From Oryzihumus leptocrescens (lineage in GTDB: Bacteria; Actinomycetota; Actinomycetes; Actinomycetales; Dermatophilaceae), in NCBI RefSeq assembly GCF_006716205.1, contig NZ_VFOQ01000002.1, forward strand, positions 62,001 to 126,000: a stretch of DNA of 64,000 nucleotides. The letters run 5' to 3'. Position 1 is the first letter of the stretch. Each line of letters starts with the position of its first letter. Positions 1 through 7,494 of the stretch are shown here, one piece after another. The position numbers and the translations under genes were made by a program. Under the pieces are notes generated by a model. It was not told the origin of the DNA. It saw only the letters and a program-made list of their open reading frames with translations, and ran no database searches.

Positions 1-286
1 CCGGGATGACCAGGCCCCGGACCTCGAACTCGGTGGCGACGGGCGGCGGCCCGGCGTGCTCCGGGTCCATGGCGGTCATCATCGGCACCATCAGCTCGGT
101 GGTGAACCGGTCGTAGGCCTCCCGGGACTCCCACACCTCGACCACACGGAAGCCCGACCCGGTCGCGTGGCCGACGTGCAGGACCAGGCCCTCGCTGGCC
201 CGGGGCCCCTGCGCCATCAGGTGGGCGTGGATCTGGTCGTAGACCTCCACCGGCGCGGCGACGTCGAGCATGATCCCGAACGGCAT
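1..286 (-). CDS. antibiotic-biosynthesis-monooxygenase-like small protein (partial, runs off the window start)
   Basis: A minus-strand frame opens with ATG at 286 and stays open to base 1, giving 95 residues of a protein whose C-terminus lies outside the window. It starts MPFGIMLDVAAPVEVYDQI and later reads VVEVWESREAYDRF. The pattern of a short beta-strand start, a Tyr-Asp segment and a VxVWES motif fits the dimeric alpha-beta barrel (ABM/EthD-like) proteins, which are small oxygenases or proteins of unknown substrate. A GGAGG ribosome-binding site lies a few bases upstream, read on the minus strand. It is divergent from the two-component genes. Family assignment is inference from fold-like pattern only; the substrate is unknown. 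Confidence 0.6.
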   Translation of the reverse strand, partial: MPFGIMLDVAAPVEVYDQIHAHLMAQGPRASEGLVLHVGHATGSGFRVVEVWESREAYDRFTTELMVPMMTAMDPEHAGPPPVATEFEVRGLVIP

Positions 287-462
287 GGCGGTCCTCCCTC
301 CTCCAGCGGGAGCCGACGAGGACGGGGTCCCGACCCTCGGCGTCCCGACCGTCCCTGCCTACACCCGGCCGCCCCGGGGGGCCTCATGCATCAGGCACTG
401 GCCTCACCCCGCCCGAACACGACCCTGACATCGAGGTGACCGTGCCGGGACCGCGCGCTGGC

Positions 463-468
463 TACAGT
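463..468 (+). promoter_or_regulatory. -10 element of a leaderless promoter (response regulator)
   Basis: TACAGT stands six bases before the GTG at 475, so transcription would begin at or beside the start codon. No ribosome-binding site is visible. This supports GTG 475 over the upstream in-frame start at 436. Confidence 0.45.
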
Positions 469-474
469 GCGGCT

Positions 475-1173
475 GTGCCGACCGACGCCCCCGCCCGCGG
501 CCTGGTCGTGGTCGTCGAGGACGAGCCGGCCATCGCCGAGGTGATCCGGATGAACCTCGCCCGAGCGGGCTACGGGGTGCACGTCGAGCGCGACGGTGAC
601 GCGGGGCTGTCCGCGGTCCGCACCCTGCGCCCGGCCGCGGTCATCCTCGACGTCGGCCTGCCCGGCCTGGACGGCATCGAGGTGTGCCGCCGGCTGCGCG
701 CCGCGGAGGACTGGGTGCCGGTCCTGTTCGTCACCGCCCGCGACGACGAGGTCGACCGCATCGTGGGGCTGGAGCTCGGCGCCGACGACTACGTCACCAA
801 GCCGTTCTCGCCGCGGGAGCTGGTCGCCCGCGTGGGCACCGTGCTGCGCCGGGCACGGGGTCCGCTGGCCGGCCCCGCGCCGCTGTCGCTGGGCCGGGTG
901 CGCCTGGACCTCGCCGACCACCGCTGCTTCGTCGACGACACCGAGGTGGCGCTCACCGCCACCGAGTTCGACCTGCTCGCCCACCTCATGCGCCGGCCGG
1001 GAAGGGTGCTCTCGCGGGAGCAGCTGATCAGCGAGGTGTGGGGCTACAGCGCCCTGGCCGGAAACCGCACCGTGGACGTCCACGTCGCCCAGGTGCGCGC
1101 CAAGCTCGGCGACGCCAGCCCGATCCGCACCGTGCGCGGGGTCGGCTACGGCGTCGAGGCGGCGGCCGGGTGA
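475..1173 (+). CDS. OmpR/PhoB-family response regulator
   Basis: This 232-residue DNA-binding response regulator receives phosphate from the histidine kinase encoded next to it and should act as a transcription factor. The receiver domain (about 9-120) has the acidic pair in VVVEDEP, the phospho-acceptor Asp59 in ILDVGLPG, the conserved Thr in FVTARDD and the Lys in VTKPFSPREL near 108. The C-terminal winged helix (about 135-228) has TEFDLLAHLMRRPGRVLSREQL and ends TVRGVGYGVE, the OmpR signature. GTG 475 is preferred because a -10-like hexamer sits six bases upstream. The stop overlaps the kinase start by three bases, so the two are translationally coupled. The regulon is unknown. Confidence 0.93.
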   Translation: MPTDAPARGLVVVVEDEPAIAEVIRMNLARAGYGVHVERDGDAGLSAVRTLRPAAVILDVGLPGLDGIEVCRRLRAAEDWVPVLFVTARDDEVDRIVGLELGADDYVTKPFSPRELVARVGTVLRRARGPLAGPAPLSLGRVRLDLADHRCFVDDTEVALTATEFDLLAHLMRRPGRVLSREQLISEVWGYSALAGNRTVDVHVAQVRAKLGDASPIRTVRGVGYGVEAAAG

Positions 1174-2558
1174 GCCGCTCCCGCGGCAGCCTGGCCCGGC
1201 AGATCTCCCTGCTGGCCGTGGCCGTCGCCGTCGTCACCGCCGTGGTCGCCGGCGCCCTGGCCGTCGGGCTCGCCCGCCAGTCCAACGAGCTCGCCGCCCG
1301 CGGCGTCCTGGCCCGTCTCGCCGACGCCGCGGACACCGCCGCCGACACCGGCGTCACCGCGCAGGCCGGGCAGGTGCGCGCCCGCCGGACCCTGTCCGCG
1401 CTGCACGTCGAGTTCGCCACCGTGAGCCGGGCCGGCCGGGTGGTCGGCACCTCCCGGCTGGCCGGCGACGCGCTCACTCCCCAGGACGTCAGCCGGTTGC
1501 TGGCCGGGGGGAGCGTGTCCGCGCGCCGGCTCGTGGACGGCATACCGGTGCTGCTGGAGGCGCGCAGCACCCCCGCCGGGGGCATCGCGCTGGTCCAGCC
1601 GCGCGGCGCCGCGCTCGCGGCGGGTGAGCAGGCGATCCGGCGCACCGTGCTCGCGCTGGTCGTGGCCGCGGCGGCGGGGATCGCGCTCAGCGTCCTGCTG
1701 GCCCGGCGCCTGGCCCGCCCGCTGCGCCGCACCGCCGACGCCGCGCACCAGCTCGCCGGCGGCCGCCGCGACGTCGTGGTCGCAGCCGAGGGGCCGGCCG
1801 AGGTCGCCGAGGTGGCCGACGCGGTCACCACCCTGGCCCGCGCGCTCTCGCGCTCGGAGGCGCGGCAGCGGGAGTTCCTCCTGTCCGTCTCGCACGAGCT
1901 GCGCACGCCCCTCACCGCCATCACCGGGTATGCCGAGTCGCTGGCCGAGGGGGTCGTCCCATCGGAGGAGGCGCCCCGGGTCGGGGCCGTGATGCTCGGG
2001 GAGTCCGAACGGCTCGGGCGGCTGGTCCACGACCTGCTCGACCTGGCCCGCCTGGGTGCCGAGCAGTTCCGGGTCGAGCTGGTGCCGGCGGACCTGACCG
2101 CGATGGCCCGTGACGCGGCCGGTGTGTGGGACGCGCGGTGCGCCGCCGCGGGGGTGCGCTTCGCTGCCGAGCTGCCCGCCGGCCCGGTGGTCGCCGTCAC
2201 CGACGCCGCCCGGGTGCGACAGGTCCTCGACGGCCTGCTGGAGAACGCCCTGCGGGTCACCCCCGCCGGGGCGCCGATCGTGCTGGCGGTGCGCCCCGAG
2301 CCCGGCCCCCACGGTGGCGTCGTCGTCGCCGAGGTGCGTGACGGCGGGCCAGGGCTGGCGCCGGACGACCTGCCGGTGGCGTTCGAGCCGTCGGCCCTCT
2401 ACGACCGCTACCGCGGGGTGCGCCAGGTCGGCACCGGCCTGGGCCTGGCGATCGTGCACGGGCTGGTGACCCGCCTCGGCGGGAGCGTGGAGGCCGGGCA
2501 CGCGCCCGAGGGCGGTGCCCGGTTCACCGTCCGGCTGCCCGCGCCTGGGCACGGGTGA
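1170..2558 (+). CDS. sensor histidine kinase of the two-component pair
   Basis: This is a 462-residue inner-membrane sensor kinase, partner of the upstream regulator. Transmembrane segments lie near residues 12-34 and 155-177 and enclose an extracytoplasmic sensing region of about 120 residues. A HAMP-like segment (LARRLARPLRRTADAAHQLA) follows. The H box is SHELRTPLTAITGY, with the phosphorylated His near 242. The ATPase domain shows the N box LLENALRVTP, G1 DGGPGLAPDD, and G2 GTGLGLAIVHG. The GTG start overlaps the regulator stop (GTGA). The F box is weaker (FEPSALYDRYRG). The stimulus cannot be read from sequence; the sensing domain matches no family I know. Confidence 0.93.
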   Translation: MSRSRGSLARQISLLAVAVAVVTAVVAGALAVGLARQSNELAARGVLARLADAADTAADTGVTAQAGQVRARRTLSALHVEFATVSRAGRVVGTSRLAGDALTPQDVSRLLAGGSVSARRLVDGIPVLLEARSTPAGGIALVQPRGAALAAGEQAIRRTVLALVVAAAAGIALSVLLARRLARPLRRTADAAHQLAGGRRDVVVAAEGPAEVAEVADAVTTLARALSRSEARQREFLLSVSHELRTPLTAITGYAESLAEGVVPSEEAPRVGAVMLGESERLGRLVHDLLDLARLGAEQFRVELVPADLTAMARDAAGVWDARCAAAGVRFAAELPAGPVVAVTDAARVRQVLDGLLENALRVTPAGAPIVLAVRPEPGPHGGVVVAEVRDGGPGLAPDDLPVAFEPSALYDRYRGVRQVGTGLGLAIVHGLVTRLGGSVEAGHAPEGGARFTVRLPAPGHG

Positions 2559-2582
2559 CGGCGGGGCCCCTCGGCCCCGCCG
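2559..2582. terminator. bidirectional hairpin terminator between convergent genes
   Basis: Ten-base arms CGGCGGGGCC (2559-2568) and GGCCCCGCCG (2573-2582) pair perfectly around a four-base loop. The hairpin begins right after the kinase stop and lies before the end of the opposing DUF5666 gene. There is no U tract, as is common in high-GC actinobacteria. Confidence 0.6.
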
Positions 2583-2592
2583 CCGGTCCCGC

Positions 2593-3120
2593 TCAGCTGT
2601 CGGCGCCCGCCGCAGCCTTGCCGGTGCCGCCGTCGACCACGGCGGTGGCGGTCAGCGACCCGGTCCCCGTGCCGATGACCAGGGCCTTGTCGCCGGTGTG
2701 CACCTGGCCGATCGAGGACGCGGTGCCCTTGTCCCGCCCCGAACCGAGCGGGTGGGAGCGGACCACTGTGTCCTTGCCGACCGCGAAGGTCTGGCTCAGC
2801 CCGTCCTGCGCCTTGACCGTGATGGAGGTCGGCGAGACAGCGGTGACGTCGCCCCGGATCGCGTGGTGGGTGACGTAGCCGGTGCCGCCCTTCCCTGCGC
2901 GGGTGACCCACTCGGCGTGGAGGGTTCGTAGCAGGGCGAGGCGCACCCGCCGGCCGTCCTTGCCCGCGGGCAGTGCGCCGGCCGAGTCCGCGGCCGACGA
3001 CGCCGGCGACACGGTGCTGCTGGCCGGGGCCGGGCCGGACTGCGAGGAGGCCAGCGCAGCGCTGCCGCCGCCGAGGATGAGGGCCGCGGCGCCGGCCACG
3101 ACGACTGCCTTGGTGATCAT
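2593..3120 (-). CDS. secreted DUF5666 domain protein
   Basis: This is a 175-residue exported protein of unknown function. The N-terminus MITKAVVVAGAAALILGGG is a signal peptide ending in an Ala-rich cleavage region near 25, followed by a Ser/Ala/Pro linker. The C-terminal region carries GDVTAVSPTSITVKAQDG followed by a TFAVGKDTVV strand, the pattern of DUF5666, a small beta-barrel-like domain found in periplasmic or cell-wall proteins. I chose ATG 3120 over an upstream in-frame start at 3192 because it places the signal peptide at the N-terminus. It converges on the two-component operon, so it could be a target of that regulator, but nothing in the sequence shows this. Confidence 0.8.
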   Translation of the reverse strand: MITKAVVVAGAAALILGGGSAALASSQSGPAPASSTVSPASSAADSAGALPAGKDGRRVRLALLRTLHAEWVTRAGKGGTGYVTHHAIRGDVTAVSPTSITVKAQDGLSQTFAVGKDTVVRSHPLGSGRDKGTASSIGQVHTGDKALVIGTGTGSLTATAVVDGGTGKAAAGADS

Positions 3121-3270
3121 GGGTGCTCCCGATGTCAGAGGGGTCCTGCGGTCGGGTCCCACGCTGCCGCAGCCAGGTTCGGCCCCAGGCAAGGGAATGT
3201 CAGGATCGTGTTCGGGCTCTCAGCGCCACGGGCTGCCCCCGCGGTGCCAGGTGCGGCAGCATGCCGTCGC

Positions 3271-4431
3271 ATGGACGCCACCCCGCAGCCCACAGGTCCC
3301 CTCGCCGGTCTCAAGGTCGTCGAGATGGCCGGCATCGGGCCGGCCCCGTTCGTGGCCATGGTGCTGGCCGACCTCGGCGCCGACGTCATCCGGGTGGACC
3401 GCCCCGGCGGGCCCGGCCTGCAGGTGACGGCACCGGCATACGACGTCCTCAACCGGGGCCGCCGCAACGTCTGCCTCGACCTCAAGCGGCCCGAGGCGCG
3501 CGAGGCCGTGCTGCAGCTGGTCGACCGGGCGGACGTGCTGCTCGAGGGCTTCCGTCCCGGGGTGATGGAACGGCTCGGCCTCGGGCCGCAGGAGTGCACC
3601 GCCCGCAACGAGCGGCTCGTCTATGCCCGGATGACCGGGTGGGGGCAGGACGGCCCGCTGGCGCAGCGCGCCGGCCACGACATCGCCTACATCGCCCTCA
3701 CCGGCGCCCTGCACGCCACCGGCCGGGCCGGCGGGCCGCCCCAGGTGCCGGCCAACCTGCTCGGGGACTTCGGCGGCGGCGCGATGACCTGCCTGGTCGG
3801 GATCCTCGCCGCGCTGCACGAGCGGACCCGCAGCGGGCTGGGCCAGACCGTCGACGCCGCGATCGTCGACGGCACCGCGCTGCTCACGGCCCAGCTCCAG
3901 GGCCTGGTCGGCGCCGGGGTGTGGGAGCCCAGCCGCGGGGTGAACCTGCTCGACACCGGCGCGCCGTTCTACGACGTCTACGAGACCGCCGACGGCGAGC
4001 ACATGGCGGTGGGTGCGCTGGAGCCCCGGTTCTACGCCGCGCTGCTGGAGGGGCTGGAGCTCGACCCGGCGCAGGTCCCCGACCGGAACGACCCGGCGCT
4101 GTGGCCGCGCCTGCGCACCACCCTCGCGGCCACCTTCGCCGGCCGCACCCAGGCCGAGTGGGTGGAGGCGTTCGCCGACTCCGACGCCTGCGTCGCGCCG
4201 GTCGTGCCGCTGCACCGCGCCCCGCAGCATCCGCACCTTGCCGCCCGAGCGGCATACACGCAGGTGGACGGGGTGACCCAGCCCGCGCCGGCGCCGCGCT
4301 TCGGGCGCACCCCGGGGGCGGTCGGCCGGGGCCCGGCGGCGACCGGGCAGCACACCCGAGAGGCGCTGGGCGACTGGGGCGTCGCCGACGTCGACGCGCT
4401 GATCGACACGGGGGTAGCCGTGCAGGCCTGA
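3271..4431 (+). CDS. mcr: alpha-methylacyl-CoA racemase (CoA-transferase family III)
   Basis: This 386-residue enzyme would interconvert (2R)- and (2S)-methylacyl-CoA esters so that branched chains can enter beta-oxidation. The CaiB/BaiF fold start PLAGLKVVEMAGIGPAPF and ADLGADVIRVDRPGG are present. The catalytic set known from the mycobacterial racemase MCR is visible: His in GHDIAY (about 135), Asp in GDFGGG (about 166) and Glu in GALEPRFY (about 251). These separate it from ordinary formyl-CoA transferases. The start at 3271 is the last Met before the conserved N-terminus and has a possible leaderless hexamer (CAGCAT, 3257-3262) eight bases upstream. It stands alone, followed 23 bases later by a phosphodiesterase gene. 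Confidence 0.88.
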   Translation: MDATPQPTGPLAGLKVVEMAGIGPAPFVAMVLADLGADVIRVDRPGGPGLQVTAPAYDVLNRGRRNVCLDLKRPEAREAVLQLVDRADVLLEGFRPGVMERLGLGPQECTARNERLVYARMTGWGQDGPLAQRAGHDIAYIALTGALHATGRAGGPPQVPANLLGDFGGGAMTCLVGILAALHERTRSGLGQTVDAAIVDGTALLTAQLQGLVGAGVWEPSRGVNLLDTGAPFYDVYETADGEHMAVGALEPRFYAALLEGLELDPAQVPDRNDPALWPRLRTTLAATFAGRTQAEWVEAFADSDACVAPVVPLHRAPQHPHLAARAAYTQVDGVTQPAPAPRFGRTPGAVGRGPAATGQHTREALGDWGVADVDALIDTGVAVQA

Positions 4432-4442
4432 GCCCCGGATGT

Positions 4443-4448
4443 CACGAT
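4443..4448 (+). promoter_or_regulatory. -10 element of a leaderless promoter (glycerophosphodiesterase)
   Basis: CACGAT lies six bases before the GTG start at 4455. No ribosome-binding site is present in between. Confidence 0.4.
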
Positions 4449-4454
4449 GGCTTC

Positions 4455-5276
4455 GTGCTTCCCGAGGTCGCGCCGACGGCTGTCCGCAAACCCCTGGTCA
4501 TCGCCCACCGCGGCGCCAGCAAGGCCGAACCGGAGCACACGCTCAAGGCCTACAAGCGCGCCATCGCCGAGGGGGCCGACGCGCTCGAGTGCGACGTCCG
4601 CCTGACCGCCGACTCCCACCTCGTGTGCGTGCACGACCGGCGGGTCAACCGCACCTCCAACGGCAGCGGGCTGGTCTCCACCCTGGAGCTGGCCAAGCTC
4701 GAGGGGCTGGACTGGGGCTCCTGGCACGAGCTGCACGGCACCGACGACGAGCTGCCGGACCGCGACCGCAACCGGATCCTCACCCTGCGCTCGCTGCTGC
4801 GCACCGTCCTCGAGGCCGACCGCGAGGTCGGCCTCGCCATCGAGACCAAGCACCCCACCCGGTATGCCGGGCTGGTCGAGCGGGAGCTCGCGCGGGTGCT
4901 CACCGAGATGGGGCTGCACCGGGCCCATGTGCCCGGCCGCCCGCACGTGCGGGTCATGTCGTTCTCGCAGCTGGCCTGCCAGCGGATGCGCCAGCTGTGC
5001 CCCGAGCTCGACCTCGTCTACCTCATCGAGGGCTCGGTCCCGCTGCGGTTCCGGGACGGCTCGCTGCCCAAGGGCGTCCGGATCGCGGGGCTGGACATCA
5101 AGCTGGTGCGCCGCTGGCCGCAGACCGTCGCCCGGCAGCAGCGCCGCGGGCACCAGGTCTACGTCTGGACGGTGGACACCGCCGAGGACGTGGACCTGTG
5201 CCTCGAGCTCGGCGTCGACGCGATCATCACCAACCGCCCGCACTTCGTCCTCGACCACACCCGGGACACGCACTAG
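4455..5276 (+). CDS. glycerophosphodiester phosphodiesterase
   Basis: This 273-residue enzyme hydrolyses glycerophosphodiesters to glycerol-3-phosphate and an alcohol. The TIM-barrel GDPD signature starts at residue 15 with IAHRGASKAEPEHTLKAY (catalytic His18). The metal ligands follow in ADALECDVRLT, and the second catalytic His is in VCVHDRRVNRTSNGSG. Late motifs QVYVWTVDTAEDVDLCLELG and GVDAIITNRP complete the fold. There is no signal peptide, so it is cytoplasmic and probably recycles lipid head groups. Start GTG 4455 fits the leaderless element upstream. Typical family length is 240-280 residues. Confidence 0.9.
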   Translation: MLPEVAPTAVRKPLVIAHRGASKAEPEHTLKAYKRAIAEGADALECDVRLTADSHLVCVHDRRVNRTSNGSGLVSTLELAKLEGLDWGSWHELHGTDDELPDRDRNRILTLRSLLRTVLEADREVGLAIETKHPTRYAGLVERELARVLTEMGLHRAHVPGRPHVRVMSFSQLACQRMRQLCPELDLVYLIEGSVPLRFRDGSLPKGVRIAGLDIKLVRRWPQTVARQQRRGHQVYVWTVDTAEDVDLCLELGVDAIITNRPHFVLDHTRDTH

Positions 5277-5323
5277 CCTGTGACCAAGAGCCGGGTGGGC
5301 AGCTTCGCGAGGACGGAGACGTG

Positions 5324-5836
5324 ATGGGGGCGGCAGGGGGCGGTACTGCTTCTGACCCGGCGACTGCAGCACTGGCGCAGGGCCAGCAGGCTCCGCTGGT
5401 GGACGACTTCGGCGGCGAGGTGGGGGTCGGTCAGACCCGCACCATCCGCGTGCCGTGGGACGCGGCGTCGGTGACCAAGGTCCGGCGGGCCGTCGTGACC
5501 GACCTGCGCGCCCGCGGTGTCGGCTCCGAGGTGGTCGACGAAGCCGAGATCGTGGTGTCCGAGCTGGTCGCCAACGCGCTGCGGCACGCCAAGCCGCTCG
5601 GCGACGGCGCAGTCCGGGTGCACTGGAAGGTCAAGGACCCGGTGGTCGAGGTCGAGGTGACCGACGGCGGCGGGCCGACCAGCCCGCGCCCGGCGCCGCC
5701 CTCGGTCTGGGGCCAGGCCGGTCGCGGCCTGCGCATCGTGCGCAGCCTCGCCCACGAGTGGGGCGTGCAGGACGAGCGCTCCGGCTGCACGGTGTGGGTC
5801 GCCCTCGGCGGTCCGTCGCGGCGCCGCACCGGCTGA
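5324..5836 (+). CDS. RsbW-like ATP-binding protein (anti-sigma factor type)
   Basis: This 170-residue protein has the GHKL ATPase fold of serine-kinase anti-sigma factors. After an N-terminal linker of about 40 residues come VSELVANALRHAKPLGDGA (N box), VTDGGGPTSPRP (G1 region) and GRGLRIVRSLAHEWGV (G2 region). It lacks a kinase dimerisation/histidine region, so it is not a two-component kinase. Such proteins usually bind a sigma factor or an anti-anti-sigma partner, but neither gene is adjacent. GTG 5321 directly abuts ATG 5324 in the same frame and could be the true start. A GGACGGAG Shine-Dalgarno-like stretch precedes it. Confidence 0.82.
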   Translation: MGAAGGGTASDPATAALAQGQQAPLVDDFGGEVGVGQTRTIRVPWDAASVTKVRRAVVTDLRARGVGSEVVDEAEIVVSELVANALRHAKPLGDGAVRVHWKVKDPVVEVEVTDGGGPTSPRPAPPSVWGQAGRGLRIVRSLAHEWGVQDERSGCTVWVALGGPSRRRTG

Positions 5837-5849
5837 GCCACCCGCCCAC

Positions 5850-5855
5850 TAGGGT
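5850..5855 (+). promoter_or_regulatory. -10 element of a leaderless promoter (DUF5926 gene)
   Basis: TAGGGT lies eight bases before ATG 5864, with no ribosome-binding site between. Confidence 0.4.
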
Positions 5856-5863
5856 TGGCGACC

Positions 5864-6757
5864 ATGGGCAAGGCTTCCCGACGCAGTCGTCAGTCCGCAT
5901 CCGGCCAGCGCGCCGCGACCCCCGCACCGGCACCCTTCGTGTCGCGCCCCTTCGAGGGCCTGACCGGGGAGACCGACTGGGTGGCGCTGCGCGAGATCCT
6001 GCCCGCGGCCACCGCCACGGTGCGGGTCACCGGCGACGCGGTCCCCGAGGGGGCTGCCGGCACCGCCACGATCGCCACCGTCCTGCCGCTGGCCTGGCCG
6101 GGCCTGCACCGCACCGACGGGCAGGTGCTCGTGGCCACCCAGTCCGGCAGCAGCACCGGCGACGCCAGCCGTGACCTGGCCCAGGTGCTGCTCGCGACGC
6201 TGGCCGCCGAGCCCGGTTCCCCGGTGACCTCCACCCCGCAGGCGACCGCCGAGACCCCGCGGCTGCAGGACGTGCTCGACCCGTCCGCGCCGTTCGAGGT
6301 GACGGTGCACGAGGGCTTCGACTTCTGGGTCGAGGACGTCACCGACCTCGACGAGGAGGGCCGCGCCAGCCTCGAGCGCGCCAACGCCGTGGCCGTGCCG
6401 ACCCGGCCGCTGTCCGGCGTGACCTCGGCCTACTGGTGCCGCATCGGTGAGCGCACCCACCTGCGCTGGGTGCTGCCGCAGGACGAGGACCGCGCCACGG
6501 ACGCGCTGGCCCGGCTGCACGCCGCCCACGACAGCGGCCTGGGCGAGGGCACCCGCCTGCTCGGGGCGTTCCGCGCGTGCGGCCTGCTCGTGCCCGTGTG
6601 GGACCTGGACCCGACCCGCGAGGCGGCCGACTACGAGGACGAGGCGGCGGCCTGGCTCAAGCGCTACGACCAGGCGCTGGCAGCGACCGAGCCGCTGACT
6701 GCCGAGGAGCGCCGGGCCCGCTCCGGCCTGCTCAGCCGCCAGGTCACCCTGCGCTGA
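5864..6757 (+). CDS. DUF5926 family protein
   Basis: This is a 297-residue cytoplasmic protein of a family that is, as far as I know, confined to actinobacteria and has no assigned function. It starts MGKASRRSRQSASGQ, a basic tail, then PFEGLTGETDWVALREILPA, the family hallmark. It ends with an acidic region (DYEDEAAAWLKRYDQALA) and SGLLSRQVTLR. ATG 5864 is preferred over an in-frame ATG at 5855 because of the leaderless hexamer eight bases upstream. The next gene, a GT2 glycosyltransferase, begins eight bases after the stop, so they are probably co-transcribed. Confidence 0.85.
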   Translation: MGKASRRSRQSASGQRAATPAPAPFVSRPFEGLTGETDWVALREILPAATATVRVTGDAVPEGAAGTATIATVLPLAWPGLHRTDGQVLVATQSGSSTGDASRDLAQVLLATLAAEPGSPVTSTPQATAETPRLQDVLDPSAPFEVTVHEGFDFWVEDVTDLDEEGRASLERANAVAVPTRPLSGVTSAYWCRIGERTHLRWVLPQDEDRATDALARLHAAHDSGLGEGTRLLGAFRACGLLVPVWDLDPTREAADYEDEAAAWLKRYDQALAATEPLTAEERRARSGLLSRQVTLR

Positions 6758-6765
6758 GGCAGCCG

Positions 6766-7494
6766 GTGACCACACCCACCCCGCAGCCGTCCCCCGTCGC
6801 GGTCGCGGCCGTCATCCCCGCCAAGGACGAGGCCGAGCGGATCGCCGCGACCATCGCGGCGGTGCGGGCGATCCCCGGTGTCGACCTCGTCGTGGTCGTC
6901 GACGACGGCAGCGCCGACGCCACCGCCGACATCGCGCGCGAGGCGGGGGCGGCCGTGGAGCGCCACCCGCGCAACCGCGGCAAGGCGGCCGCCATGACCA
7001 CCGGTGCCGCGCGGGTGGCCCGGGAAGACTCCGGGGCCGCACGGCCGCTGTTGTTCGTCGACGCCGACCTCGAGGCCAGCGCCGCGAACCTGGGGGTCCT
7101 CGTGTCTCCCGTCGCTGGCGGCGAGGTGGACATGACCATCGCGATCCTGCCCCCGCAGAAGCAGGCCGGCGGGGGGCGCGGCTTCGTGGTCCGCCTGGCG
7201 CGCAAGGGGATCCACGGCCTGACCGGCTGGCAGGCCACCCAGCCGCTGTCCGGCATGCGGTGCCTGTCCCGGACCGCCTTCGACGCGGCCACCCCGCTGG
7301 CCCGCGGCTGGGGTGTCGAGGTCGGGCTGACCGTCGACGTCCTCGCCCGTGGCCTGCGGGTGCGCGAGGTGCCCTGCGAGCTGCACCACCGGGTCAGCGG
7401 CCGCGACTGGAGGGGGCAGCTGCACCGGGCCCGGCAGTATCGCGACGTGTGGCTCGCGCTCGCCGCCCGCCGGTTGCGCCGTGCCCGCCCCTGA
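6766..7494 (+). CDS. GT2-family glycosyltransferase (dolichyl-phosphate-mannose-synthase-like)
   Basis: This 242-residue GT-A enzyme probably transfers a sugar from a nucleotide donor to a lipid phosphate. The N-terminal nucleotide-binding motif is VAAVIPAKDEAERI, then VVVVDDGSADATADIA, and the metal-binding DxD is in LLFVDADLEAS. A downstream acceptor-site motif is QPLSGMRCLSRTAFDA. No transmembrane segment is seen. It overlaps the following MptB-like gene by 14 bases, suggesting that it could supply the polyprenyl-phosphate sugar donor that such GT-C enzymes use; that link is inference from position. Confidence 0.83.
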   Translation: MTTPTPQPSPVAVAAVIPAKDEAERIAATIAAVRAIPGVDLVVVVDDGSADATADIAREAGAAVERHPRNRGKAAAMTTGAARVAREDSGAARPLLFVDADLEASAANLGVLVSPVAGGEVDMTIAILPPQKQAGGGRGFVVRLARKGIHGLTGWQATQPLSGMRCLSRTAFDAATPLARGWGVEVGLTVDVLARGLRVREVPCELHHRVSGRDWRGQLHRARQYRDVWLALAARRLRRARP